Below are positions 18,524 through 27,580 of a DNA stretch of 64,000 bases, in pieces. The first letter of the stretch is position 1; each line of letters begins with the position of its first letter. Source of the stretch: CAJQPP01 sp963793465 (lineage in GTDB: Bacteria > Planctomycetota > Planctomycetia > Pirellulales > Pirellulaceae); contig CAWCAJ010000012.1 in NCBI GenBank assembly GCA_963793465.1, positions 434,001-498,000 on the forward strand, given 5' to 3'. Below the pieces are notes generated by a model. That model did not search any database, was not told where the DNA came from, and was given only the letters and a program-made list of their open reading frames with translations. A program made the translations under genes and the position numbers.

Positions 18524-21500
18524 TCAACCAATCATCCAGACGGCCTGATCCACATTCACCGACCAGTTGAAAGGTGAGCCCGTGAAGGAGGGACTGCTCC
18601 AGGTCAACTTCACAATGATCTCACCGGTCTGTGGATGAACGTAATTGCCCAGATCACCGGTCGCAAACACTTCCACAACCGAGTCCTGGTTGGTGGCGAT
18701 TCCGTTATCCAGCACATCCCATCGATTGCCTGCCTGATTCCAGAGCGTGACTGTTTGCAACACATCACCCGCCGACCCACCCGACATGGAAGCCTCCAGA
18801 CGGAATCCAAAACTCTGTGGATTGGCCGCAGTGATTTCGGCCAAACCGATCATGTCAATGATCTGCTTGGCAGGATTGTTGGTCGGTGAGGGTAGCAGAA
18901 CCCAACGCAAGTCGTCGCTGGCTACAACGTCCGCCAGACTACCGCTACCCGCCACGCCATCGAGGAACTTGGTCCCCTGAATCGCCTGTTCGACGGGATC
19001 CGTATTCGCAATACTTCGACTGATGAAATATTCACCTTGCCCCTGCTGGGCAAACACTCGCAAGGTATAGGTTCCGGCCTGTCCGGCGATCAGCGAAATC
19101 ACTTCGTTATCGGCAGCGATCAGATTGCCTGCCGGATCGAACAATTCCATGCCCAACAGGCTTCCTGTGGGTGCGTCCAGACCGTTCTCAAACTGGTATT
19201 CACCGCCGCCGGGCAAAATCCCCTGAAACTCGAGAGGCTGTCCGGCAGCCACCGTGACGGAATAGTAGTCTTCATCGACGACGTACTCGGTGTATTGAAG
19301 GTTGTCGAGCGGCGTAATGTGGAAATCGAAACCGGAAGCCACGACATATGCGATGTCGGCCTGCGGGCGATCAATTTCCAGCGTCTGGGAGGCTCCAAAG
19401 GGAATCCCGCCGGTCTGTTTCTGCTCCAGCAGCAGATGGTTGCTGCCATACGCCCTCAGCCATCCGATATCCTCGTTGTCGTCGGATCCAAACTCCAGCG
19501 AAACCCTGTTCTGCAGGTCGTCAAAGTCGATCCGCAGTTCATCTTCGAATTCACGCCAACCGTCTGACGCGCCAAATTCCGGCGCAAACACCAGGGTACC
19601 CGTCGGTGCCGGGAAAATTTCATCGGTGTCGGCAGCCCAGACGCTGCCGTTGGTGACGTCATTGGAAAACGTTAAACCGGCGATCGCCGTATCGAGAATC
19701 TTGCCGTCGTGGAAGGAATCCGGGTCCACGCTGACCTGTCGATTCTTGAATACGGCACCCAGCACGCCCTGCACATTACTGATGTCGCGAGGCTGCGACT
19801 GATCGTTTGGTTCGATATCAAATTCAGCTCCCCGGGTGACCACCAGACTGTAGTCGAGTGCCGTACCGGTCAACTTCACATAGAACGTGTCGCTGGCACC
19901 TGCATTCACGAACTGGGAAATATTGCTGGTGTTGTCATGGGAATGCCCGCTGCTCAGGAGGTTGCCTGCACTGTCAAACAACTCGGTCAACAAATCGGCC
20001 GAGCCCGTAATGGCAGCCGCAGAAATCGAGGCCGACTCGCCGGCTGCCAGGGTGAACGAATACCAGTCCACGCTCTCGCTGGGCACACTCACCTGAATGT
20101 CATCCCAGCCGATGCCATCCGAGTAGATGGAGTCATTGTCGAATTGCTGGAACTTGAACTGCACGGGGCCATCCAGAGAAATCCCCTTGCTGGCCGCAAA
20201 GGAATCCAGATCGTACTCGTGATATACGTATTCCGCGTAGGGGCCCTGCACCTGATCCAGCAGTGTATACCAGGTGTTGCCATCGACGCTGAGCGAGACG
20301 CCATCGCCATCGGTGCTGCCGGTGTAACTGTTGAAAGGCATGTAGTGGTCTTCTTCATGCCATTCGGCGACCCAGAATCTCAATTGGGCGCCGCTGACGC
20401 CGCTCAGATCCGTCGACAGAATCGCCTCGTTCAAATTGAAGGGACCCAGAGGCAATTGGTGCATGATCATGGCCTGAGTACCGGATGCCGTTCCGGGCCC
20501 GCCCCAATTATCGATCTTGCCATTGGGCTGGGAACTGGAAAGACTCCACTGCGGGCCGTACGTTCCGGACTCAAATCCCTCGAAAGCGTGGACAATGGCA
20601 CCGGCTCCCAGGAAACCCGCAACTGCCAGGCGATCGGCCGTGGCAGCCCCCAAAGGCACGGCGGTACCGTCCATGTTTTCGGCCTGCAATCGCGTGTTGT
20701 TGGATTCCACGCCCGGTTGTTCGACTTCCACTCCGGCATTCAGGATCAAAGTCACGTCATACAATCCGGTGGAGTTGTTCTCCCCACTGATTTCAATCGT
20801 ATACTCGCCAGCTACCGCGGCGGGCACCGAGTGCAGGGCCGTCACATGGCTGCTGCCGGTGACGCTGCCGACCAGATTTCCCAAGGGATCCTGGATCGAG
20901 ATCGAGGGGATCACGGTATCACTTCTGACCTGCAGCGAGATGGTTTGGCCGGCGTCGACCTTCAAAAACGTCTCTTCCACCACGTTGGCAAAAAACAGCT
21001 CACTACGCTGCTGATCGGTGTAGATCAGGGAGCCAACGGCGGGTTGGACCTGTTGGGGCTGGAAACGCAATTCAAAACCATACACACCAACGGCGTCCCA
21101 GGCGGCCTCCACCGATTCATGTTGTTGAGAATCCGCACCGAACAGGTCAATGGCGGCCTGGATCGCCGCCACCCGGGCGTCGGCCATCCCGGACGTGGAC
21201 GTCAGATACGTCGACAGACTGCGATAGGCGATACTGCCCGCGTCCACCATGCCAATCCCCTGGACATTGTAACTCTCGCCAAAATCGTTCGTACCTGCCT
21301 TGCCTTCCGTCAGAATATGAAACCAGTGGCTGGGGACCGTGGAATTCCAATGCACTCCACCATTGTCGTCATTCCCGGTGTACCAGTTGTTTCCAAAATA
21401 CGTGTCCGGGTCTCCCTGGGAATTGGGATCCGCCAGGTTTCGGATAGGAGGTCCATTCAATATGAACTCCTGACCGATCAGCCAGTCATTTGATCCGGTC

Positions 21501-22780
21501 GCGTGATACTCAATGGCCTCGCCGAAGATATCGGCGAAGGATTCGTTGAGTGCCCCCGACTCATAGTAGTACTCCAGATCGGCCTCATACTGAATCACGC
21601 CGTGCGTGAATTCATGACCAACCACGTCCACCGACACCAGTGGCGAATAGTTGACTCCATCCCCATCGCCGAACACCAGTCGAACACCGTCCCAAAAGGC
21701 GTTGTTGTATCCCGTCAGCAGACTGAAATAGGACTGCAGGGTTGCCCCACCGTTATTAAAAGAATTCCGGTTGTGAATTTCTGCAAAATACTCAACCGCC
21801 TGCTCGCCGCCAAAATGGACTTGCACACCCGTGGCATGATCCGGGTCATTGAAGGTGGTGTCACTACTGACCACATCGACGGCCTGCGCATAGGATTCCC
21901 CGTTCTGCAGGTCCTTTGTCTGGACCGCTGGCAAGCCATTTCCGGGGTTGGTGCGGAGTCGATAATCGGGCCCTGCACCAAAGCTGTCCGCGGTGAAGGC
22001 AACGGGTCCGTCGTACAATGAGTTGCCGCTGGCCGGCACATTGATGGTGTGAATGCCCTCCCGTTCTTTCAACACTTCGCCCGTGTTGGCATCCACGTAA
22101 ATTTCCGCCCGGAACAAGGGTGCCACCGCATAGATATCAAACTTGTATGCCACCGAAAGCTGGCCCTCGCCCGTCTCCAGATACAGCAGCTCACCCTTCG
22201 GCAGCATGGAGGATTCGCCAGCCTGTCCGCTGGCACCCTCCCAAAGGAACTGCGGATTGTCGACGGGCTGTATCGGACTGGCTGCCGGATGACCATGCAT
22301 GTCACCATGATGGTGGCGATCCGGGTTGCGGATCTCCTCGGTGGCATAGGCAATCGCCACATCCAGGGCTTCGCCATGCCGCAGAGTAATCGCGGGGTCG
22401 GCCGTCGCGGCGTCGACATAGTTGCCGCTGATCCTGCCAATCACCCCGGCCTTGGCGTGCACGGTGTACAAGCCATGCTCCACCGGCTTTCCATAGGCCA
22501 GTTGCTGATAGGTAAAGTGGGTGTAACCCGCCGCGTCGGCTTCGACTCCCTGCAACTGGAACGACTCGCGAGGGGAAAGATTGGCGTGCAGATTGAGGAC
22601 CTCCAACCTCTGCTCGACCGGCACCGGCCGGCTTAGCTCATAGATCAATCCGGCCTTTCCCACATCATAAAATCCGAGATTCGTCAGATCGGCAGCCAAC
22701 AGGTTGCGGGGCTCCAACATTTCAAAACGGACCGCCAGATTGCCGAAGCCCGGCGTTTTGCCTGAGAGTTTCCAGTTCAC
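18524..22780 (-). CDS. Secreted M4 (thermolysin-like) metalloprotease, 1418 aa
   Basis: The N-terminus carries RFEMLEPRNLLAADL, the LEPR-xLL motif of planctomycete exported giants. A thermolysin-type propeptide region spans about residues 50-240. The catalytic domain has HEFTH (389-393) with Glu390, the third zinc ligand Glu413 in LNESFADIFG, and the downstream catalytic His in DDNGGVHWNS, so the active site is complete. After about residue 570 come pre-peptidase C-terminal-like (PPC) beta domains and a region around EGFESGTYGPQWSLSSSQ with DGDGVSLSVDGNTWY that resembles an ECM-binding beta-sandwich. The protein is much longer than classical thermolysins (about 550 residues), and the extra length is probably substrate- or surface-binding modules. 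No dedicated secretion partner is adjacent. Confidence 0.9.
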   Translation of the reverse strand: MNWKLSGKTPGFGNLAVRFEMLEPRNLLAADLTNLGFYDVGKAGLIYELSRPVPVEQRLEVLNLHANLSPRESFQLQGVEADAAGYTHFTYQQLAYGKPVEHGLYTVHAKAGVIGRISGNYVDAATADPAITLRHGEALDVAIAYATEEIRNPDRHHHGDMHGHPAASPIQPVDNPQFLWEGASGQAGESSMLPKGELLYLETGEGQLSVAYKFDIYAVAPLFRAEIYVDANTGEVLKEREGIHTINVPASGNSLYDGPVAFTADSFGAGPDYRLRTNPGNGLPAVQTKDLQNGESYAQAVDVVSSDTTFNDPDHATGVQVHFGGEQAVEYFAEIHNRNSFNNGGATLQSYFSLLTGYNNAFWDGVRLVFGDGDGVNYSPLVSVDVVGHEFTHGVIQYEADLEYYYESGALNESFADIFGEAIEYHATGSNDWLIGQEFILNGPPIRNLADPNSQGDPDTYFGNNWYTGNDDNGGVHWNSTVPSHWFHILTEGKAGTNDFGESYNVQGIGMVDAGSIAYRSLSTYLTSTSGMADARVAAIQAAIDLFGADSQQHESVEAAWDAVGVYGFELRFQPQQVQPAVGSLIYTDQQRSELFFANVVEETFLKVDAGQTISLQVRSDTVIPSISIQDPLGNLVGSVTGSSHVTALHSVPAAVAGEYTIEISGENNSTGLYDVTLILNAGVEVEQPGVESNNTRLQAENMDGTAVPLGAATADRLAVAGFLGAGAIVHAFEGFESGTYGPQWSLSSSQPNGKIDNWGGPGTASGTQAMIMHQLPLGPFNLNEAILSTDLSGVSGAQLRFWVAEWHEEDHYMPFNSYTGSTDGDGVSLSVDGNTWYTLLDQVQGPYAEYVYHEYDLDSFAASKGISLDGPVQFKFQQFDNDSIYSDGIGWDDIQVSVPSESVDWYSFTLAAGESASISAAAITGSADLLTELFDSAGNLLSSGHSHDNTSNISQFVNAGASDTFYVKLTGTALDYSLVVTRGAEFDIEPNDQSQPRDISNVQGVLGAVFKNRQVSVDPDSFHDGKILDTAIAGLTFSNDVTNGSVWAADTDEIFPAPTGTLVFAPEFGASDGWREFEDELRIDFDDLQNRVSLEFGSDDNEDIGWLRAYGSNHLLLEQKQTGGIPFGASQTLEIDRPQADIAYVVASGFDFHITPLDNLQYTEYVVDEDYYSVTVAAGQPLEFQGILPGGGEYQFENGLDAPTGSLLGMELFDPAGNLIAADNEVISLIAGQAGTYTLRVFAQQGQGEYFISRSIANTDPVEQAIQGTKFLDGVAGSGSLADVVASDDLRWVLLPSPTNNPAKQIIDMIGLAEITAANPQSFGFRLEASMSGGSAGDVLQTVTLWNQAGNRWDVLDNGIATNQDSVVEVFATGDLGNYVHPQTGEIIVKLTWSSPSFTGSPFNWSVNVDQAVWMIG

Positions 22781-23021
22781 GGAATTGCCTCGCTGGATTG
22801 GACTGGGGAAGAGTGGAAAACGAGATCAAGGTGAAGAGCGCCCCCGCTATGGCCAGAGAAGGTGAGGGAACCACTCGGTAATTTAATGCTGGATGGTTCG
22901 CCAGAGAAGATGACTTTTTGAGCCACCATACCCAGCCATCGCGAACTGAATATATTAATGGAGCGGTTTTTCTCGCAAACCCAAGGCTTTACCCCACCGA
23001 CACCCCGATTGAGTCAATTTA
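22781..23021. other. Divergent promoter region between M4 protease and asnS
   Basis: This 241-nt AT-richer spacer must contain the start regions of both divergent genes. The asnS start lacks a clear Shine-Dalgarno, and no confident promoter boxes were picked. Confidence 0.4.
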
Positions 23022-24473
23022 ATGGCAAACGGCAGCGAAGCAAAATTTTCCAAAATCCGTGTGCAGGACGCCCGCGATCCGGCGGCAACCGGCAGGCAGG
23101 TCCGATTGCTGGGCTGGGTGCAAACACGCCGTGATTCCAACGCCGGTATCAGCTTTATCGAAGTCAACGATGGCTCCTGTCTGGGTAACATTCAGGTGAT
23201 TGCCCCCAAGGATTTGAGTAATTACGAGTCGTTGGTCCTCAAACTGACCATCGGTTGCAGTATTCAGGTGCTGGGCCAGGTCGTTGAGTCCGCCGGCAAG
23301 CAGGCCACCGAAATCGTGGCGGAATCCATCGATTTGATCGGTGCCGCGGATCCGGAAGAGTATCCGCTGCAACGTCGCAACAAGGGGGATCGCCACTCCA
23401 TGGAAAAACTCCGCGAATGGGCTCACCTGCGACCACGGACCCGAACGATGGGTGCCGTCGCGCGGCTGAGAAACTGCATTTGCAATTCCATTCACCAGTT
23501 CTTCCAGGAAGATCACTTCCTTTATGTCCACACACCGATCATCACCACCAGTGACTGCGAAGGTGCGGGCGAGATGTTTCAGGTGACGACGCTCGATATG
23601 GAATTTGTGGCCAAAAACCAAATTGAGAAGTTGAATTATGGGTTGGATTTCTTTGGTCGCCCCGCTTACCTGACGGTCAGCGGCCAACTGGAGGGAGAGA
23701 CCTATGCCTGTGCGCTGGGGAAGATCTACACCTTTGGACCGACTTTCCGTGCGGAAAAATCCAACACCTCACGCCACCTGGCGGAGTTCTGGATGATCGA
23801 GCCAGAAATGGCTTTTTATGAACTGGACGAGAACATGGACCTGGCCGAGTCATTTCTGAAACGGATCTTCCGGGACGCCTTGCAGCAATGCGGGGAAGAC
23901 ATGGAGTTCTTTTCCAGCCCCTATTTGCCCTGGAACAAACAGTCCAAAAACGAGCCGATTCGCGAGCTGCTGGCCCGCATTGTGGACAGTGACTTTATTC
24001 GCTGTTCTTACACGGAAGCGATTGAGATTCTGGAATCAAGCGGTCAGAAATTCCAGTTCCCTGTGCGTTGGGGGGCGGACCTGCAATCCGAACACGAACG
24101 TTATCTGACGGAACAACACTTCAAGACGCCGGTCATCCTCTTCAACTACCCGCGGACCATCAAGCCGTTCTACATGTATTGTAATGAAGATGGGAAAACC
24201 GTTCGCGGCATGGACGTGCTGGTCCCCCAAATTGGTGAAATTATCGGCGGCAGCCAACGCGAACACCGACTGGATGTCATCCAGACGCGGATGGCCGAAA
24301 TGGATTTGCCGGCAGAAGAGTATTGGTGGTACTTGGATTTGCGGCGTTTTGGCTCGGTACCCCATTCCGGTTTTGGTTTGGGCTTGGAGCGGGTCGTACA
24401 ATTTGTGACCGGCATGCCAAACATCCGGGACGTGATCCCCTTTCCCCGCACGCCCGGTAGCGCCGAGTTTTGA
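23022..24473 (+). CDS. asnS: Asparagine--tRNA ligase
   Basis: This class IIb synthetase charges tRNA-Asn with asparagine in the cytoplasm. An N-terminal OB-fold anticodon-binding domain (RQVRLLGWVQTRRDSN) is followed by the catalytic domain with motif 2 (FRAEKSNTSRHLAEFWMIEPE) and motif 3 (GFGLGLERVVQFVTGMPNIR). The product is 483 residues and ends in FPRTPGSAEF, as is typical. Presence of AsnRS means Asn-tRNA can be made directly. Start is ATG at 23022, with no strong Shine-Dalgarno visible, which is common in this window. The gene lies divergent from the protease and 113 nt before the RidA-family gene. Confidence 0.96.
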   Translation: MANGSEAKFSKIRVQDARDPAATGRQVRLLGWVQTRRDSNAGISFIEVNDGSCLGNIQVIAPKDLSNYESLVLKLTIGCSIQVLGQVVESAGKQATEIVAESIDLIGAADPEEYPLQRRNKGDRHSMEKLREWAHLRPRTRTMGAVARLRNCICNSIHQFFQEDHFLYVHTPIITTSDCEGAGEMFQVTTLDMEFVAKNQIEKLNYGLDFFGRPAYLTVSGQLEGETYACALGKIYTFGPTFRAEKSNTSRHLAEFWMIEPEMAFYELDENMDLAESFLKRIFRDALQQCGEDMEFFSSPYLPWNKQSKNEPIRELLARIVDSDFIRCSYTEAIEILESSGQKFQFPVRWGADLQSEHERYLTEQHFKTPVILFNYPRTIKPFYMYCNEDGKTVRGMDVLVPQIGEIIGGSQREHRLDVIQTRMAEMDLPAEEYWWYLDLRRFGSVPHSGFGLGLERVVQFVTGMPNIRDVIPFPRTPGSAEF

Positions 24474-24586
24474 CAGGCGGCACCCGTCCTGCCAACGCGT
24501 TGCACCGGGAACACCCGTGACTTGGGCTGTTGCGGCAGCCGGTAGATCCATCGTGTTGCAACCCAACTTTTTCCAGGAGTTCCATT

Positions 24587-25144
24587 GTGTGTAAAATCGT
24601 GACGCTGACCCTGACCGCATGCCTTGTTTTGGTTGGCCTTAACTCCCCATCCGATCAGACAGATCAGGAAACCCGTGTCGATTTCGATCAGAAGTTGATC
24701 GACATGGGATACGAATTACCCCAGCCCTCCATGTCTGTCGGTATCTACAAGAGTGTGGTGGTGGTAGGCAACCTGGCCTATCTGGCGGGTCACATTCCCC
24801 GTGACGTGAACGGGGAAATCATGCAGGGCAAGGTGGGAGACAACGTGAACCTGGCGCAGGCTCAAGAAGCCGCCCGCCGCAGCGGTTTGGCCATGCTGGC
24901 TTCCCTGAAGGCGGAGTTGGGAACGCTCAACCGGGTTAAACGCCTGGTCAAGACAACCGGAATGGTCAATTGCACCGCCGACTTTATCGACCAACCCAAA
25001 GTGATCAACGGCTGCAGTGAGCTGATTCGCGAGTTGTTCGGTGCCGAAAACGGCGTCGGCGCCCGAGCCGCCGTGGGCATGAACTCGCTGCCCGCCGGCG
25101 CCATCGTGGAAATTGAGGCAATTTTCGAAATCGAAGCGGATTGA
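24587..25144 (+). CDS. RidA/YjgF-family protein with N-terminal export signal
   Basis: RidA proteins hydrolyse reactive 2-aminoacrylate and related imines. The core (YLAGHIPRDVNGE, then NGVGARAAVGMNSLPAGAIVEIEAIF) retains the substrate-binding Arg at about residue 160, so hydrolase activity is possible. The GTG start at 24587 is supported by AGGAG 7 nt upstream, and no in-frame ATG precedes the core at a suitable distance. Unusually, the protein begins with CKIVTLTLTACLVLVGLNS, a hydrophobic stretch that looks like a signal peptide or a very short lipoprotein signal (LTAC). RidA is normally cytoplasmic, so an exported form would be notable. It follows asnS but has no known functional tie to it. 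Confidence 0.85.
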   Translation: MCKIVTLTLTACLVLVGLNSPSDQTDQETRVDFDQKLIDMGYELPQPSMSVGIYKSVVVVGNLAYLAGHIPRDVNGEIMQGKVGDNVNLAQAQEAARRSGLAMLASLKAELGTLNRVKRLVKTTGMVNCTADFIDQPKVINGCSELIRELFGAENGVGARAAVGMNSLPAGAIVEIEAIFEIEAD

Positions 25145-25199
25145 TTCTGCTCCATGGCGGCCCAAACAGGGGCCCAAAAAAGACCCGATTGATTCGGCG

Positions 25200-25226
25200 G
25201 GTGCCACGGCTGGCTTGCCCGGCAGT
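25200..25226 (-). repeat. REP-like hairpin repeat, inverted copy
   Basis: These 27 bases match, at 25 of 27 positions, the reverse complement of the hairpin core of the 45-bp repeats at 51957-52044. They form an imperfect stem around CTTGC. They lie between two convergent genes. Confidence 0.8.
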
Positions 25227-25323
25227 GACGTTGCGAATCCAGCACAAGGCCCCTCAATTCAGATCTGACAGGCCACCAATGCGCGTCGCATGCAGATGTA
25301 GCGTGTGCCGCACTCATTTTCCC

Positions 25324-25368
25324 GAGCAACCTGCACGAAAAAACGCGACACCGAAACGAAACACGCTC
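25324..25368 (+). repeat. 45-bp dispersed intergenic repeat, copy A
   Basis: This stretch matches 47494-47538 at 40 of 45 positions, in the same orientation. It is dominated by short A-runs (GAAAAAACG, CGAAACGAAAC). Both copies are intergenic. Confidence 0.8.
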
Positions 25369-25660
25369 TAAACCACCAGCTCAATCAGACTTCGGATTTG
25401 CTCTTCGTCCGTGTAGATATTGGGGGCTTGCCATCGTGGCTGCCATTCGCATGAGCTTGCCATTCGCAAGGGGTTTGGTTCATTCTGGTTCACGGGCCAG
25501 GTCATTGGTCCGACTGCCTGCATCCTCGAACAGCCTGCCAACATACTCAAACAGGACCTACAGCGGCCGATCGGTCCGCGTCCGCACGTCCAATGTGGAC
25601 AGGGCGTCTTCACAGGCTGCCAGGTACCTGCCCGCGGAATATCGTCCAACCAACAACAAA

Positions 25661-25690
25661 GAAGCCCGACCGTCATTACGGCCGGGCTTC
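25661..25690 (-). terminator. Terminator of the Cys/Gly-rich protein gene
   Basis: A stem of about 13 bp with one mismatch (25661-25673 with 25678-25690) closes on a four-base loop, CATT. On the minus strand it is followed by a T-rich run, TTTGTTGTT, 35 nt after the stop of the gene to its right. Confidence 0.7.
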
Positions 25691-25725
25691 CTGTTACCCC
25701 ACGTCCCAATTTTAAATCCGCCGTG

Positions 25726-27030
25726 TTACGGTTGCGGCGAGATAGTCTGGATCAGCGAACCATTGTCCGCCACCTTGAATAACGGTCGATGGTAGAACTT
25801 GTACCAGTCTCGACCGCGAGGGCGGAAGCTCAATCCCAACTGCAGGTTCCAGGCCTCGTTATCGGTCAGTCGCAACTCGTCGTCGGGAGCCAAGTAGTTA
25901 TAGGAGGCGTACAGGGCGGTTCGAGGTCCCACCGGCACGTCATAATCGGCGCCCAGGATGGTATGCTGTTCATCGCTGCGGCCGATGTACCATTCCAGGT
26001 ACCCACCGTTACCGCAAGCTTTCCGATAAAATACCGTGTAAGTATCGATGGGTGAAATTCCAATGGCTGGGACGAACACGCCGCCGACGGGCGCTACGCC
26101 ATCCTGCACATTCCGGTTCATCCGCAAACCGGCGTTGGAACCGGCCGCCCAAACCCAACTGATTTCGGAACGAATCTGCACTACGTCCAACTCCGTGGCG
26201 AATTCGGAGGACAACACGTCTGCCACGGCTCCAAACTGCAAACCGTAGTCAACACGACGGAATAGACCAAAGGTAATAAAGGTCTGCTCACGCTGTTCCG
26301 TCGTCAGGATTTGACTGTTCAGGTTGGAGCGTGTGAAGTTAAAACCGATTTGGCCCGAAACCAGGCCACAGGTCAATTTGTACAGCGGCAAACCGGTGTT
26401 GAATCCGAGGTGGTAGCCGAAGGCGCAATTCTCAGGCAAAGGACGACCCTGGGGATCCTCGAATTGCTGGTGTTTGAAGGCGTGGGTCCCCGCGAAATAC
26501 TCTGTATTGCACAGCAGGCCACCCAGCCCATTCAACCAGCAATCGTCGGCCACGGCACAGTCGCGTGGATCATAGAGCGGACCGCAGCCCCCGCATCGAC
26601 CGCCACAACGGCCACCGCATGCTCCGCCCGCTCCGCATCCGCCATCGACGTAACCGCCATTGGCATACTCGTTCGCGAAGTAACCGTCGTCCGAGATAAT
26701 CATCTCGTCCATGGGTCCACCGTTCATCATCGGTGCACCATTCATCATCGGTGCAGACATGCTCGGCGCTGCTTGCATGACTCCCGGTGAAATGGTCTCT
26801 GGGGAAGCCAGGGGACTACCATTGATCATGGCTTGAGGACTGGCTGTGCCAGGAGCCGTTTGTTGCATGAATCGCGGTTGGTAACGACTTGAAATGATGC
26901 GACCTTGTGGATTGGAAGCCCGGGGTGCCGCCGGTGTCGGCTGTTGAGCCTGTCCCTGGATTGACTGGCCGCAAATTGCCGCGAAGGCCAGAATCATGAA
27001 TCCATATCGGGTTAATCTTGGGAAAACCAT
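25726..27030 (-). CDS. Exported Cys/Gly-rich protein, probable outer-membrane beta-barrel
   Basis: The 434-residue product starts with a cleavable signal (ILAFAAICGQSIQGQAQ). A Met/Gly/Pro-rich low-complexity linker with a short repeat (MMNGAPMMNGGPM) follows, then a dense Gly-Cys segment (GGCGAGGACGGRCGGRCGG) near residues 130-150. The rest (about 165-434) alternates polar and hydrophobic residues in strand-sized blocks and ends in an aromatic-rich tail (GRDWYKFYHRPLF), similar to planctomycete DUF6666-like proteins thought to be barrels. ATG at 27028-27030 has GAGG about 10 nt upstream. The Cys cluster could bind metal or form disulfides in the periplasm. Function is unknown. A terminator follows, so it is probably monocistronic. 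Confidence 0.7.
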   Translation of the reverse strand: MVFPRLTRYGFMILAFAAICGQSIQGQAQQPTPAAPRASNPQGRIISSRYQPRFMQQTAPGTASPQAMINGSPLASPETISPGVMQAAPSMSAPMMNGAPMMNGGPMDEMIISDDGYFANEYANGGYVDGGCGAGGACGGRCGGRCGGCGPLYDPRDCAVADDCWLNGLGGLLCNTEYFAGTHAFKHQQFEDPQGRPLPENCAFGYHLGFNTGLPLYKLTCGLVSGQIGFNFTRSNLNSQILTTEQREQTFITFGLFRRVDYGLQFGAVADVLSSEFATELDVVQIRSEISWVWAAGSNAGLRMNRNVQDGVAPVGGVFVPAIGISPIDTYTVFYRKACGNGGYLEWYIGRSDEQHTILGADYDVPVGPRTALYASYNYLAPDDELRLTDNEAWNLQLGLSFRPRGRDWYKFYHRPLFKVADNGSLIQTISPQP

Positions 27031-27580
27031 TGCTATCTTTCCTCAGGGGGTTAGTGAGGGTGAACGCACGCATCTGCTCGTAAAGTTCACCGACACCCTG
27101 AACATCGGAATCGATACAACCAGAACTTTCGTAAATCTTCAAATAATCCAAAATCTTGCCTTGTCTTGCCCAGTTTGACAGGCAATCTCGCTCGGCCGAA
27201 CCCGCCCCAGCAGCCAATGGGACGGAGTTTCCCCTGGGGGAACGGACAAATTTGACGAGGGCTCCTAACGGCTATCGAAAGCTCGCAGGATTGGCAGGAG
27301 CCCCGGGGCATGACCGATCCATCCGAATTCCTGCCAACCAGCCGAAGCCGACCGCCTCAAAACCCCTGTGTTGGACCCAGAATGGGTTAGAGACGGCTGT
27401 ACCGGCGACATCTCCTGCGACTCGGCTGAACCAGGCAAGTCCAGGGGCAAGCCCGGGGTCGGACCGGTTGGGTTGGCAAGGCAGATCTTGCCGGTGCCAC
27501 TGCTTCCTGGCCCGGCGGTGTCGTTGGGTGGTGTCGTCGGGCATCCAGCCTTGATCTTTCCATTCCAATCTAAAATGTCT
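27031..27580. other. Intergenic spacer, nothing recognised
   Basis: This 550-nt spacer lies between the barrel candidate and the C-terminal protease gene, both on the minus strand, and should include the promoter of the former. Apart from a very short inverted repeat (TTCCCC/GGGGAA), no structure or coding frame was seen. Confidence 0.45.

Larger units (their letters stand above)
25145..25725. other. Intergenic repeat-bearing spacer
   Basis: This 581-nt space between convergent genes holds a hairpin REP-like copy (25200-25226), one copy of a 45-bp dispersed repeat (25324-25368) and a terminator (25661-25690). A reading frame on the minus strand ends in PNIYTDEEQIRSLIELV just left of 25370. 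It faintly recalls the C-terminus of a PLP-dependent aminotransferase and could be a gene remnant, but the rest of it shows no homology. Confidence 0.55.

Noticed and set aside
25368..25709. Minus-strand frame ending like an aminotransferase C-terminus
   Set aside because: Only about 18 terminal residues look familiar, the rest is low-complexity and overlaps a terminator; too weak to call a pseudogene.
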